Source: Hyphomicrobiales bacterium
GTDB lineage: Bacteria; Pseudomonadota; Alphaproteobacteria; Rhizobiales; Rhizobiaceae
Reading direction: 5' to 3'
Length of the DNA stretch: 64,000 nucleotides
NCBI GenBank assembly: GCA_900472925.1
Contig: UCJU01000001.1
Location: 1-64,000, forward strand
Shown here: piece after piece, positions 51,830-62,630 of the stretch
Layout: each line of letters starts with the position of its first letter
How positions within the stretch are numbered: the first letter of the stretch is position 1
The notes under the pieces: generated by a model
The model's database searches: none
Told to the model about the DNA's origin: nothing
Seen by the model: the letters and a program-made list of their open reading frames with translations, nothing else
Program-made: the position numbers and the translations under genes

Positions 51830-53587
51830 TTACTGCGTCTGCTTGGTGCCGAGTGCGAATGTATCGGCCAGCACGCGGTAAACGTCACTCTGCTCCATAT
51901 AGCCCTTGAAGCCTTCGGCGCCGGGACCGGTGGACTGAAGAACGACGTCGTCAACAGCGTGGACGCCGCTGTCACCATCCTTGGGAATGTTGCCCTGCAC
52001 GAAGACGGCGCCGGGAACGTTCTTGTAGGCTTCGTTGGCGACATATTCCTTCTTTTCGTTCTGGATGGCCGGAACGAAAGGACCATCCATCTTCGGACGG
52101 AATGTTTCATAATGGTCAGGACCATTATTGGCATTCAGGAACAGGCGACGCGTCACGTCGACCCGGTCAGGGTAACCATCGCCGTCCTTGTCCTCATAGT
52201 TCGGGAAGCCAGCCTCGGCATAGGTGCCGACCTTGGCGCGCATTTCGTCGCCTGGCTTTTCGTCGTCGATGGTGCCGATGATGGAGACGCCGTGCGTATG
52301 GTCGCCAGTGACGACGATCAGGGTGTCGGGGTTCTTTGCGGCGAATTCGCGCGCAACGCCAACGGCCTTGTCGAATTCGATGGTTTCAACGACGGCGCGA
52401 TCCCAATCCAGCGGGTGGGACATTTTGTCGATATTGGCCCCTTCGACCATCAGGAAGAAACCGTCCTGATTTTTCGAGAGTTCACCCAATGCAGCCTTGG
52501 TCATATCGACCAGACCCGGCTGGTTCGGAAACTTGTCCACAGTGCCCTTCTTGAGGAAGTTACGGTCGAGCAGCGAGTCCATATTGCTGGTGTGGAACAG
52601 GCCGAGCAGCTTGCCGGTGTTGGAACCTTCAGCCTTTTCAAGTTCGTTCTTGTCGGTGGCCAGCGTGTAACCCGCTTCCTTGAACAGCTTGATATAGTCC
52701 TTGTCATCCTTGCGCTTGGAGCCGGGGGTGTCCTTGCCAAGGAAATAGGCCGAGCCACCGCCCAGAGCCACTTCAGGTTTGACATCGAACATCATGCCGG
52801 TGATTTCGGCCTTGTCGGCACGCTTGCGGGTATGGGAAACGACGGCTGCAGGGGTTGCGTCCTGCAATTCGGACGTGGTGACGATGCCGATGGACTTCTT
52901 CGTCTGGCGGCGCAGGGCTTCTGCCAGTGTTTCGACCTTCGGGTCGTCAAGGCTTGACGGGGTGCGATCACCATAAACGCCAAGTGCGTTCACGGCTGTC
53001 TTGTGGCCGGTCATGTAAGCCGACATGGTGTTGGCGCTGTCGGTTGCGACAGCTTCTGTAGACGATGTGCCGATGAACGCCATATGGTCCATCTCGTCCA
53101 TGTTGAGGCGGCCGTTCGCCTTCCCTTCGGTCATGCCCTTGGACATGATGCGGGCGGCCGTGCGATGCGCGACAGAAAGACCATCACCTAACAGGAAGAT
53201 GACGTTCTTGGCCTTTGGAGCGTCACTCGTGCCGTAAACCGTCCATGTCACGTTTTTCGTTTCGGAACCGGCAGAGACCTCAACCTTGTAATCACCGGCC
53301 TTGGCAATCTTCAGGCCACGCAACATAACGGCGGAACCAAGCACCTTGTCCTCTTTGCCCTTTTCTTCCGCTGTGAATGTCACGTCGGAACCGAAGACGG
53401 CTTTGTAGTCCTGTCCATTGACGGTGATCTTGACGTCCTCAGGCTTTACGACCGTCTTGAACTCGACCTTGAAGTCAAATGGGGAGCCGGTGAGAATCGT
53501 CGCGCGATCAAGGGGATAAACGGTCGCAGCCTGTGCTGTACCGGCAAGGATGGTGGTGGCAACGAATGCGGCGTAAAGTTTGCGCAT
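51830..53587 (-). CDS. phoA: Alkaline phosphatase, periplasmic
   Basis: A 585-residue exported phosphatase. The signal peptide ends GTAQAA (residue 20). An N-terminal beta-rich domain (about 21-120) precedes the catalytic part: NVIFLLGDGLSVAH, the nucleophile Ser in EAVATDSANTMSAY, and metal ligands in MVEGANIDKMSH, VVTGDHTHG and SGVHAVDDV. It is longer than E. coli PhoA, and the additional N-terminal domain resembles the PhoA group with a beta-sandwich. A PHO box upstream indicates control by PhoB. Confidence 0.92.
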   Translation of the reverse strand: MRKLYAAFVATTILAGTAQAATVYPLDRATILTGSPFDFKVEFKTVVKPEDVKITVNGQDYKAVFGSDVTFTAEEKGKEDKVLGSAVMLRGLKIAKAGDYKVEVSAGSETKNVTWTVYGTSDAPKAKNVIFLLGDGLSVAHRTAARIMSKGMTEGKANGRLNMDEMDHMAFIGTSSTEAVATDSANTMSAYMTGHKTAVNALGVYGDRTPSSLDDPKVETLAEALRRQTKKSIGIVTTSELQDATPAAVVSHTRKRADKAEITGMMFDVKPEVALGGGSAYFLGKDTPGSKRKDDKDYIKLFKEAGYTLATDKNELEKAEGSNTGKLLGLFHTSNMDSLLDRNFLKKGTVDKFPNQPGLVDMTKAALGELSKNQDGFFLMVEGANIDKMSHPLDWDRAVVETIEFDKAVGVAREFAAKNPDTLIVVTGDHTHGVSIIGTIDDEKPGDEMRAKVGTYAEAGFPNYEDKDGDGYPDRVDVTRRLFLNANNGPDHYETFRPKMDGPFVPAIQNEKKEYVANEAYKNVPGAVFVQGNIPKDGDSGVHAVDDVVLQSTGPGAEGFKGYMEQSDVYRVLADTFALGTKQTQ

Positions 53588-53629
53588 GATAACCTCTATG
53601 GCGTGATGTTTTATGAAAAGACTTCCCGC

Positions 53630-53662
53630 CTATAGGCATCACGCATGACAGAGACATGACGA
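53630..53662 (-). promoter_or_regulatory. PHO box and -10 element of phoA
   Basis: On the minus strand TCGTCAT-gtct-CTGTCAT (53645-53662) fits the two-half PHO box CTGTCAT-N4-CTGTCAT (5/7 and 7/7). CTATAG follows after nine bases (53630-53635). This is the layout of a PhoB-activated promoter in which the PHO box replaces the -35 element. Confidence 0.75.
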
Positions 53663-53798
53663 TTGACGCGAATCATCGGGTCTTATGCAACCCCGTTGTT
53701 TTGCAATCCTCGGTGCCTCCCAAGCGGTTGCGAAGCCTCACATGTTTTTTCTGAAACTGCATTTCTTGATTTTTGCAGCGGTGGACACATCTATCTGC

Positions 53799-53827
53799 CT
53801 TGCAGCGGGAAAAATCGCTCCTTATAT
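53799..53827 (+). promoter_or_regulatory. Candidate heat-shock (sigma-32) promoter of dnaK
   Basis: CTTGCAG (53799-53805) and CCTTATAT (53820-53827) are 14 bases apart, close to RpoH-type promoters of rhizobia. The dnaK start is about 117 bases further on. The spacing and -35 fit; the -10 is weaker than the E. coli CCCCAT form. Confidence 0.5.
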
Positions 53828-53943
53828 ACCCCTCCAGAACAGCATTGAAGAATGCTGCACGAACACGAAGACCATCCAAGTCAAGGAGTTGTCAGTGGAA
53901 TGCCTCACGGGGTTCCGACAACTCGCTTCAAGGAGAGAAGAAA

Positions 53944-55848
<1,905 letters not shown>

Positions 55849-55933
55849 GCGTGGCTTTTGAACTCCAATTGATGCTTGACTGAAATCCGGCTGCCTTGTG
55901 CAGCCGGAAATCCATTTCCGGGGCTTGTAGTTA

Positions 55934-57067
55934 ATGGCGAAAGCAGACTTTTACGAAACACTTGGCGTTGGCAGAACAGCTGACGAAAAAGAGCTGAAAA
56001 GCGCCTTCCGCAAACTTGCGATGAAGTATCATCCGGATAAGAATCCCGGTGACGCCGAGTCTGAGAAGAAATTCAAGGAACTCAACGAAGCCTACGAGAC
56101 ACTGAAAGACCCGCAGAAGCGAGCCGCCTACGACCGCTTCGGTCACGCAGCCTTCGAGCAGGGCGGCATGGGCAATGCTGGCGGCGGCTTCGGTGGTGGT
56201 GCCAGCGGCGGCTTCTCCGACATCTTCGAAGACATTTTCGGCGAAATGATGGGTGGCGGACGTGCGCGGCGCTCCAGTGGCGGACGCGAACGCGGCGCCG
56301 ATCTTCGTTACAACATGGAAATTTCGCTGGAAGAGGCCTTTGCAGGCAAGACAGCGCAAATCCGTGTGCCGACGTCCATCACCTGTGACGTTTGTACCGG
56401 CTCAGGCGCAAAGCCTGGCACCCAGCCCAAAACCTGTGCCACCTGTCAGGGATCGGGCCGTGTTCGCGCAGCGCAGGGATTCTTCTCGGTAGAGCGCACC
56501 TGCCCGACCTGTCACGGTCGCGGCCAGACGATCACCGACCCGTGCACCAAGTGCCACGGCCAAGGCCGTGTGACCGAAGAGCGTTCGCTGTCGGTGAATA
56601 TTCCAGCCGGTATCGAAGACGGTACGCGTATTCGTCTACAGGGCGAAGGCGAGGCCGGTATGCGGGGTGGTCCTGCAGGCGACCTCTACATCTTCCTGTC
56701 GGTGCGACCGCACGAGTTCTTCCAGCGCGACGGTGCCGATCTCTACTGTGCTGTCCCCATCTCCATGACGACGGCGGCGCTGGGCGGCACCTTCGATGTG
56801 ACGACGCTGGACGGAACGAAGTCTCGGGTAACGGTGCCGGAGGGCACGCAAGCCGGAAAACAGTTCCGCCTCAAGGCGAAGGGCATGCCGGTTCTTCGAT
56901 CAGCGCAGCAGGGCGATCTCTACATTCAGATACAGATCGAAACACCGCAAAAGCTGACGAAACGGCAGCGTGAATTGCTACAGGAATTCCATGAGCTGTC
57001 GTCCAAGGACAACAATCCTGAATCCACCGGCTTCTTTGCCCGGATGAAAGAATTCTTCGACGGCTGA
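55934..57067 (+). CDS. dnaJ: Co-chaperone protein DnaJ
   Basis: A 377-residue DnaJ of type I. J-domain with the HPD motif ([10 protein letters not shown]), a Gly/Phe-rich stretch ([20 protein letters not shown]), the four zinc repeats ([32 protein letters not shown] and [10 protein letters not shown]), and the C-terminal substrate domain. No TATA-like start alternatives compete. Confidence 0.97.
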   Translation: MAKADFYETLGVGRTADEKELKSAFRKLAMKYHPDKNPGDAESEKKFKELNEAYETLKDPQKRAAYDRFGHAAFEQGGMGNAGGGFGGGASGGFSDIFEDIFGEMMGGGRARRSSGGRERGADLRYNMEISLEEAFAGKTAQIRVPTSITCDVCTGSGAKPGTQPKTCATCQGSGRVRAAQGFFSVERTCPTCHGRGQTITDPCTKCHGQGRVTEERSLSVNIPAGIEDGTRIRLQGEGEAGMRGGPAGDLYIFLSVRPHEFFQRDGADLYCAVPISMTTAALGGTFDVTTLDGTKSRVTVPEGTQAGKQFRLKAKGMPVLRSAQQGDLYIQIQIETPQKLTKRQRELLQEFHELSSKDNNPESTGFFARMKEFFDG

Positions 57068-57090
57068 TCTGTCGAATATGGCCAACGAGA

Positions 57091-57124
57091 AAGCCGCGCT
57101 TCGATAAGAATGCGCGGCTTTTTT
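57091..57124 (+). terminator. Rho-independent terminator after dnaJ
   Basis: AAGCCGCGC (57091-57099) and GCGCGGCTT (57112-57120), 12-base loop, then TTTT. It ends the dnaK-dnaJ transcript, and may serve the convergent DUF924 gene as well. Confidence 0.85.
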
Positions 57125-57135
57125 ATGCGGCCGTA

Positions 57136-57687
57136 TCAGCCCGCAAATCCGCCCTCTGCCAGAAAGCGTTTTTCGTCCTCGCTGCTCTCTCGCAAAAGAA
57201 TGTCATTGCGATGCGGGAAGCGACCGAAGCGTTCGATGATGTCACGATGTTCGATGGCAAACGGCAGATAGCGTTCGCCCAGGGGTTCGCACAGCTTGCA
57301 GCACAGATGCTGGTCTTTAAGGTCTTCCGAATGCATCAGGGGAAGATAGAGAAAGATAGGAAGCTCGGCATCGATTGCCTTGTCGTGACCGCGCCGGAGG
57401 GCCTCCTGGGTATAGTGGCGTGCGAGCGGGTCCGTCGCATACATGTGCGCGGTGCCTCTGAAGCAATTGCGTGGAAACTGGTCCAGCAGCAACAGCAGAG
57501 CGAGGCTGGTCTCAGCACTTTCCAGCCATGTTTCCAACTCGCGCCGTGCGGCCGCGAAATGCAGATCCCTGAAGCGATCATGAAAGGTCGCGTCGAACTC
57601 GGCGTCCTTGTCGAACCATTTTTCAGGTCCGGCATCGATCCAAAATGCCACAACATCAGAAGCGGACGTGGTGGAGCCTTCGCTCAT
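57136..57687 (-). CDS. DUF924-family protein
   Basis: A 183-residue, mostly helical protein of the DUF924 family (TPR-like fold). Diagnostic stretches are VVAFWIDAGPEKWFDKDAEF at the start and LLLDQFPRNCFRGTAHMYAT, plus RFGRFPHRNDILLRESSEDE near the end. No function is assigned to the family. It converges with dnaJ. Confidence 0.88.
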   Translation of the reverse strand: MSEGSTTSASDVVAFWIDAGPEKWFDKDAEFDATFHDRFRDLHFAAARRELETWLESAETSLALLLLLDQFPRNCFRGTAHMYATDPLARHYTQEALRRGHDKAIDAELPIFLYLPLMHSEDLKDQHLCCKLCEPLGERYLPFAIEHRDIIERFGRFPHRNDILLRESSEDEKRFLAEGGFAG

Positions 57688-57697
57688 GGTCCTCTCC

Positions 57698-57910
57698 TCA
57701 ATAATGCGGTGGCTTGGTAATGGCGGGGGCGTCGAGCGATTGCTCCTCGAGGTTCAGGAACCGATCGGTCAGCCGATCCAGCTTGGCGCGGGTCTGCTCC
57801 ACGACCTTCCATTGCTCTGTCAGCTGGTCGGACAGTTCTTCGATGGTTTTCGCCTGGTGCGCCACGGTTTCTTCGAGCGCTATGATACGGTTTTCGCTGT
57901 CGTCGGCCAT
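57698..57910 (-). CDS. slyX: SlyX-family coiled-coil protein
   Basis: A 70-residue protein, mostly one long helix (ENRIIALEETVAHQAKTIEE) with heptads, ending APAITKPPHY: the PPHY tail is typical of SlyX. Function is unknown in the family. The start MADDSENR at 57910 gives the usual length. It ends ten bases before the DUF924 start. Confidence 0.85.
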   Translation of the reverse strand: MADDSENRIIALEETVAHQAKTIEELSDQLTEQWKVVEQTRAKLDRLTDRFLNLEEQSLDAPAITKPPHY

Positions 57911-57964
57911 AGGCAACTCCTTGTCTGTGCCCTGCTTTGCCAGCTTTACATCTCGCAGACAAGA

Positions 57965-57990
57965 CAAAGGCCGGACATGATGCCCGGCCC
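57965..57990 (-). terminator. Terminator after tctA
   Basis: On the minus strand GGGCCGG pairs with CCGGCC across GCATCATGT, followed by TTTGTCTT. It lies about 30 bases after the tctA stop. Confidence 0.7.
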
Positions 57991-58018
57991 TTGATGGTTT
58001 CCGCAGGATGGTTGCAGA

Positions 58019-59527
58019 TCAATCTTCCTCCTGGAAAACCTCTTCGCGCTTTTTCTTGACGCTTGGAAGGAAGACGACGACCAGAACCGCGAGGGCGATC
58101 AAGAGCAACGTCGCACTGATGGGACGGGTGACGAAGGTCGTTGCATCACCACGCGACAGGATCATCGCCCGCCGCAGGTTTTCTTCCAGCAGCGGCCCAA
58201 GCACGAAGCCCAGCAGCAGCGGTGCCGGTTCGCAGCGCAGTTTGACCAGCGCATAACCGATGAGCCCGAAGAAGGCGACGGCATAGAGATCGTAGACGTT
58301 GGAATTGACGCTGTAGACCCCGATTGCACAGAAGGCCATGATGATGGGGAAGAGAACGTAGTAGGGAATGGTCAGCAACTTCACCCACAGCCCGATCAGC
58401 GGCAGGTTGAGGATCACAAGCATCAGGTTGCCGATCCACATGGACGCGATGATGCCCCAGAACAAGGCGGGCTGTTCGACGGCAACATTGGGACCAGGGA
58501 CGATGCCCTGGATGATCATGGCGCCGATCATCAACGCCATCACCGGGTTGGCGGGAATGCCAAGCGTCAGAAGCGGAATGAACGAGGTCTGTGCACCCGC
58601 ATTGTTGGCCGATTCAGGGCCTGCGACACCGGCGATTGCGCCATGGCCAAACTCTTCCGGGTTTTTCGAAACACGTTTTTCGACCGTGTAGGACGCAAAA
58701 GCCGCCAGGATCGCACCGCCGCCAGGCAGGATACCGAGCGCCGAGCCGATGGCCGTACCGCGCAAGACGGGTCCGACCATTTTCTTGAAGTCTTCCTTGG
58801 TGGGCAATAGGCCGCTGACCTTTGCCATCAGAACGGAGCGGGTCTTTTCGTTTTCGAGGTTTCGCAAGATTTCGGCGATACCGAAGACGCCAACGGCGAC
58901 GGCTACGAAGTTCAGACCATCGGCATATTCGCGGATGCCCAGCGTAAAGCGTGGCGTACCGCTATAGATATCCGTGCCGACGAGACCCAGCAGCAACCCA
59001 AGGACCACCATGGCCAAAGCCTTGATGATGGAGCCGTGGGCGAGCGCGATGGAGGACACAAGGCCGACCACCATCAGCGAGAAGTATTCGGCAGCCCCGA
59101 ATTCCAGCGCGATGGCCGTCAGGGGTGGTGCGAAGATGGCCACGAGGAATGTCGAGACCGTACCGGCGAAGAACGAGCCGAGTGCTGCGACCGACAGGGC
59201 AACCCCGGCCTTTCCCTTGCGCGCCATCTGGTAACCATCGATGGCGGTGACGGCAGACGAGGATTCGCCTGGCATGTTGATCAGGATCGCCGTGGTCGAG
59301 CCGCCATATTGCGCGCCGTAATAGATGCCCGCCAGCATGATGAGCGACGAGACCGGCTCCAGCTGGAATGTGATGGGCAACAGCATGGCGATGGTTGCCG
59401 TGGCACCGATGCCCGGCAACACGCCGATCAAGGTTCCCAGCAGCACACCGATGAGGCAGAAAAACAGGTTGTCGACAGAGGTTGCGGTGGAAAAACCCAG
59501 CGCTAGATTATTGAACAGTTCCATCAT
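58019..59527 (-). CDS. tctA: Tripartite tricarboxylate transporter, large membrane subunit
   Basis: A 502-residue inner-membrane protein with many hydrophobic helices (about 11-12). GVLLGTLIGVLPGIGATATI and INMPGESSSAVTAIDGYQMA are typical of TctA, as is the repeated region SALGILPGGGAILAAFASYT. It translocates the substrate using an ion gradient with TctB and the periplasmic TctC. It starts five bases after tctB. Confidence 0.94.
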   Translation of the reverse strand: MMELFNNLALGFSTATSVDNLFFCLIGVLLGTLIGVLPGIGATATIAMLLPITFQLEPVSSLIMLAGIYYGAQYGGSTTAILINMPGESSSAVTAIDGYQMARKGKAGVALSVAALGSFFAGTVSTFLVAIFAPPLTAIALEFGAAEYFSLMVVGLVSSIALAHGSIIKALAMVVLGLLLGLVGTDIYSGTPRFTLGIREYADGLNFVAVAVGVFGIAEILRNLENEKTRSVLMAKVSGLLPTKEDFKKMVGPVLRGTAIGSALGILPGGGAILAAFASYTVEKRVSKNPEEFGHGAIAGVAGPESANNAGAQTSFIPLLTLGIPANPVMALMIGAMIIQGIVPGPNVAVEQPALFWGIIASMWIGNLMLVILNLPLIGLWVKLLTIPYYVLFPIIMAFCAIGVYSVNSNVYDLYAVAFFGLIGYALVKLRCEPAPLLLGFVLGPLLEENLRRAMILSRGDATTFVTRPISATLLLIALAVLVVVFLPSVKKKREEVFQEED

Positions 59528-59532
59528 GCACC

Positions 59533-59994
59533 TCAGAAATTGAGCCAGGGGCCGAAGCGCTGGAAGGGCAGGCCAAGACCGTAGTCGAAGACTGCGACGG
59601 AAAAGACCGTGATGCCGATGGACAGCAGAACCGCCATCAACGGTTTCATCTTATGCGATGCAAAGGATGCGATCAGTGCGCTGATGAAGAGTGCCGTGAC
59701 GAAGCCGAGTCCACGTACCGTCATGCCGAAAAAGATCGGCGCAGGCAGAATGAGGAAGATGCCGCGCCACGCGATGGGGCCGAGCGGCTCTCCCTGAACC
59801 TTGCCGGCTCTCACGAGAATGAGTGTGCCGAGACCGACGAGAATGAGCGATAGCACCAGTGGGAAATAACCCGGGCCCATGCGAAACGCCGTTCCCAGTT
59901 CCAGCCCGTAGGATTGCCAGGCAAAGAAAATACCGAGCAGAATGAAAAAGGCGCCACAAATCGCCTCCGTTGCGTCGAAAGAAAGTGATTTCAT
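59533..59994 (-). CDS. tctB: Tripartite tricarboxylate transporter, small membrane subunit
   Basis: A 153-residue protein with four hydrophobic helices (AICGAFFILLGIFFAWQSYG near the N terminus; VLLSIGITVFSVAVFDYGLG near the end). The motif RMGPGYFPLVLSLILVGLG is characteristic of TctB. It sits between tctC and tctA. Confidence 0.9.
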   Translation of the reverse strand: MKSLSFDATEAICGAFFILLGIFFAWQSYGLELGTAFRMGPGYFPLVLSLILVGLGTLILVRAGKVQGEPLGPIAWRGIFLILPAPIFFGMTVRGLGFVTALFISALIASFASHKMKPLMAVLLSIGITVFSVAVFDYGLGLPFQRFGPWLNF

Positions 59995-60066
59995 GTATGT
60001 GTCCCCCGCTGGCGAGTGAAAACCGGCGGCATGGAAACACCACCGGTCGATTGCGTGACCGCAGAC

Positions 60067-61050
60067 TTAGTCGGCGTACTGGCCAGCGGCCTCGATCACC
60101 GTTTTCCAGCGCGGTATCTCGCTTTCGAGTTTGGCCTTGAGGGCCGCAGGCGTGCCATCCGCTTCAGGCGATGGGGTGGTGCCAAGCTCGGCAAAGCGGG
60201 CAGCAACATTCGGGTCCTTCAGCGCGATTTGCAGCGACTTGGACAGGCGCTCGTTGACATCGGCAGGCGTACCCTTCGGCGTATAGATGCCGTGCCAGAC
60301 GCCGACTTCGAAGTCCGGCAGACCGGCTTCTGCAGACGTCGGCACGTTTGGTAACACGTCAAGACGCTTCGGTGTCGTAACCGCATAGGCTTTGACCGTG
60401 CCGCCCTGGATTTGCTTGGTGGTGTTGGTCGTCTGGTCGCACATGATGTCGACCTGACCGCCGAGAAGATCGGTCATGGCAGGTCCTGTGCCCTTGTAGG
60501 GAACGGTGACGAGCGGGGTCTGGATTGCGCTCATGAACAGCATGCCGCAAAGATGCGAGGCAGCACCGATACCTGCGTTGGCCACGGTGACGGTGTCCTT
60601 GTTGGCCTTGGCGTATTCGATCAGTCCCTTGAGGTCAGTGGTCTCAAGCGTCTTGCGCGACAGAATGGTCATCGGCACTTCGGTGACGAGGCCGACATAC
60701 TCGAAGGCTTCCAACGTGTTGTAAGCCAGCTTGCGGTACAGCGTTGCGCTGGTTGCCATGCCGATGTGGTGGAGAAGGACGGTATAGCCATCCGCATCCG
60801 CCGCGGCCACGCGGCCCGCACCCAGTGTGCCACCGGCACCGCCGACATTTTCCACGATGATCTGTTGTCCCAAGTCCTTCGACATGGATTCGGCAACGAG
60901 GCGCGCAACCGTATCGGTCGGGCCACCGGCTGCGAAGGGAACGACCATGGTGATGTTGCGCTGCGGATAGGTCTGGGCAGCTGCGGACAGAGCAAACAGC
61001 GATACGGCAGCAGCAGCCACGGCACCTGTGACGGTTTTGAGATTTTTCAT
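60067..61050 (-). CDS. tctC: Tripartite tricarboxylate transporter, periplasmic binding protein
   Basis: A 327-residue Bug-type binding protein. The signal peptide ends LSAAAQ (residue about 25); then TYPQRNITMVVPFAAGGPTD, IIVENVGGAGGTLGAGRVA, VTVANAGIGAASHLCGM and the final WKTVIEAAGQYAD. The start at 61050 is used because an upstream extension lacks a signal peptide. Substrate may be citrate or another carboxylate; the DctBD-like regulators next door suggest sensing of such an acid. Confidence 0.92.
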   Translation of the reverse strand: MKNLKTVTGAVAAAAVSLFALSAAAQTYPQRNITMVVPFAAGGPTDTVARLVAESMSKDLGQQIIVENVGGAGGTLGAGRVAAADADGYTVLLHHIGMATSATLYRKLAYNTLEAFEYVGLVTEVPMTILSRKTLETTDLKGLIEYAKANKDTVTVANAGIGAASHLCGMLFMSAIQTPLVTVPYKGTGPAMTDLLGGQVDIMCDQTTNTTKQIQGGTVKAYAVTTPKRLDVLPNVPTSAEAGLPDFEVGVWHGIYTPKGTPADVNERLSKSLQIALKDPNVAARFAELGTTPSPEADGTPAALKAKLESEIPRWKTVIEAAGQYAD

Positions 61051-61195
61051 CTTTTCCTCCCGATGAAATATGGCCTCAGCAACCGGCGCACTCCTATTGC
61101 GGTCGGTCGGGGTGCGATTATTTGCAATCGGCATCCAAGTAAGCGCAATGCTGAGGACGCTGGAGAAGAAGAAAAGTCCTCTGTGCCTGCATGCA

Positions 61196-61247
61196 ATGGG
61201 TGGAAAAAGAAACATTCGACATTGTCGATGGGTGGAAATCTACCCAT
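61196..61247. promoter_or_regulatory. Repeated activator-site-like motif upstream of tctC
   Basis: ATGGGTGGAAA occurs at 61196-61206 and again at 61228-61238, where it forms an inverted repeat ATGGGT-N8-ACCCAT (61228-61247). It lies 150-200 bases upstream of tctC and just after the response-regulator gene, where enhancer sites of NtrC-type activators are often found. A clear -24/-12 promoter was not seen. Confidence 0.5.
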
Positions 61248-61265
61248 GGAAATATCTTTGAAGAC

Positions 61266-62630
61266 TTAAGTCAGAGTTTTCAGGTCTTCATCCACGACGC
61301 CATGTTTCGTCAGCGCGTGCTTTTGCATTTTTTCATAGAGTGTCTTGCGCGATATTCCCAGCGTCTCGTAGACGGCTTTGAGATTGCCTTTGTGAAGCGC
61401 AATCGCTCTTGCCAGTACGGATTTTTCGAACTCAGCGACTTTGTCCGAGAGACTTGCAGCAGTGTCTGACGTTGTTTGCACCCCATCGGAAGCCGTGCCA
61501 TCCAGCCCCAGCACCAGCCGGTCTGCGGCATTTCTCAGTTCCCTCACATTGCCCGGCCATTCCTGCATGGCAATAGTGGAGACAATCTCGGAGGGCACCT
61601 CGAGATCATCCTTGCCGTAGCGCGCCGCCGCCTCACGTACCAGTTGGAGGAAGAGCAGCGGGATATCGGAGCGGCGTTGGGCAAGCGATGGGACATGCAC
61701 GGTTGCTACATTCAGGCGGTAGAGCAAATCCTGCCTGAAGCGGCCCGCCAGCGCTTCTTGTGCCAGATCAGCCTTGCTGGTCGCGATAAAGCGAACATCG
61801 AGCTCCACGGTCTCGTTGGAGCCAAGGCGGGTGATCGTGCGTTCTTGCAGCACCCGCAAAAGCTTGCCCTGCATGTCTGGTGGCATGGAGCCGATTTCAT
61901 CCAGTAACACCGTGCCACCACGGGCATGTTCGAACTTGCCGTAACGCGGACGTAGTGCACCGGGGAAAGCGCCCGCCTCGTGGCCAAACAGCTCGCTTTC
62001 AATAAGGTGTTGCGGCAAGGCCGCGCAATTGATGGCGACGAAGGGCTTGTCGGCGCGCGCGCTGACATCGTGAAGCGCGCGGGCAACGACCTCCTTGCCA
62101 GCACCGGTGTCACCGATAATCAGCGTATCGGCATCCGCCGCACCGATTGCGCGGATGCGATAGCGCAGATCGACCATGACCTGCGTCCGACCCGGTAGAC
62201 GTGTTTCCAGATCATCGCGTTTGCCCGCCACGGCACGAAGGCGGCGGTTTTCCAGCACCAGCGAGCGCCGATCGATGGCGCGCTTGATGATGCCTGCGAG
62301 ATACTGAACGCTGAACGGCTTTTCGATGAAGTCATAGGCACCGTTGCGCATGGCGCTGACGGCAAGCTGTACATCGCCATGGCCGGTGACCAAAATGACA
62401 GGGATTTCCGCATCCAGTTCCCGCACCTTTTGCAGCAGGGTCATTCCATCCATGCCCGGCATTCTGATATCACTGACGATGACGCCATCGAAACTGTAGC
62501 CGATCAACTCGAAGACATGGTCGGCATGGTCGACAGTGACGACATCGAGACCGGCAAGCTCAAGCGCCTGGGCGGTGGATAGCCGCAAGTCCTCTTCGTC
62601 ATCAATCAGCAAAACACGCGATATAGTCAT
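61266..62630 (-). CDS. dctD: DctD-type NtrC-family response regulator with a GAFPGA variant
   Basis: A 454-residue two-component activator. The receiver domain (about 1-120) has IDDEEDLR and the phospho-acceptor Asp in GVIVSDIRMPGMDG. The AAA+ domain (about 145-370) has Walker A GDTGAGKEVV and Walker B GGTVLLDEIGSMP. The sigma-54 contact loop, normally GAFTGA, reads GAFPGA (codon CCC for the usual Thr). A Fis-type HTH (NLKAVYETLGISRKTLYEKM) ends the protein. Partner of the overlapping sensor kinase; probable target tctCBA. Confidence 0.88.
   Translation of the reverse strand: MTISRVLLIDDEEDLRLSTAQALELAGLDVVTVDHADHVFELIGYSFDGVIVSDIRMPGMDGMTLLQKVRELDAEIPVILVTGHGDVQLAVSAMRNGAYDFIEKPFSVQYLAGIIKRAIDRRSLVLENRRLRAVAGKRDDLETRLPGRTQVMVDLRYRIRAIGAADADTLIIGDTGAGKEVVARALHDVSARADKPFVAINCAALPQHLIESELFGHEAGAFPGALRPRYGKFEHARGGTVLLDEIGSMPPDMQGKLLRVLQERTITRLGSNETVELDVRFIATSKADLAQEALAGRFRQDLLYRLNVATVHVPSLAQRRSDIPLLFLQLVREAAARYGKDDLEVPSEIVSTIAMQEWPGNVRELRNAADRLVLGLDGTASDGVQTTSDTAASLSDKVAEFEKSVLARAIALHKGNLKAVYETLGISRKTLYEKMQKHALTKHGVVDEDLKTLT

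Noticed and set aside
61051-61190. Sigma-54 promoter upstream of tctC
   Set aside because: The best matches have either a poor -24 or wrong spacing (nine bases between GG and GC rather than ten).
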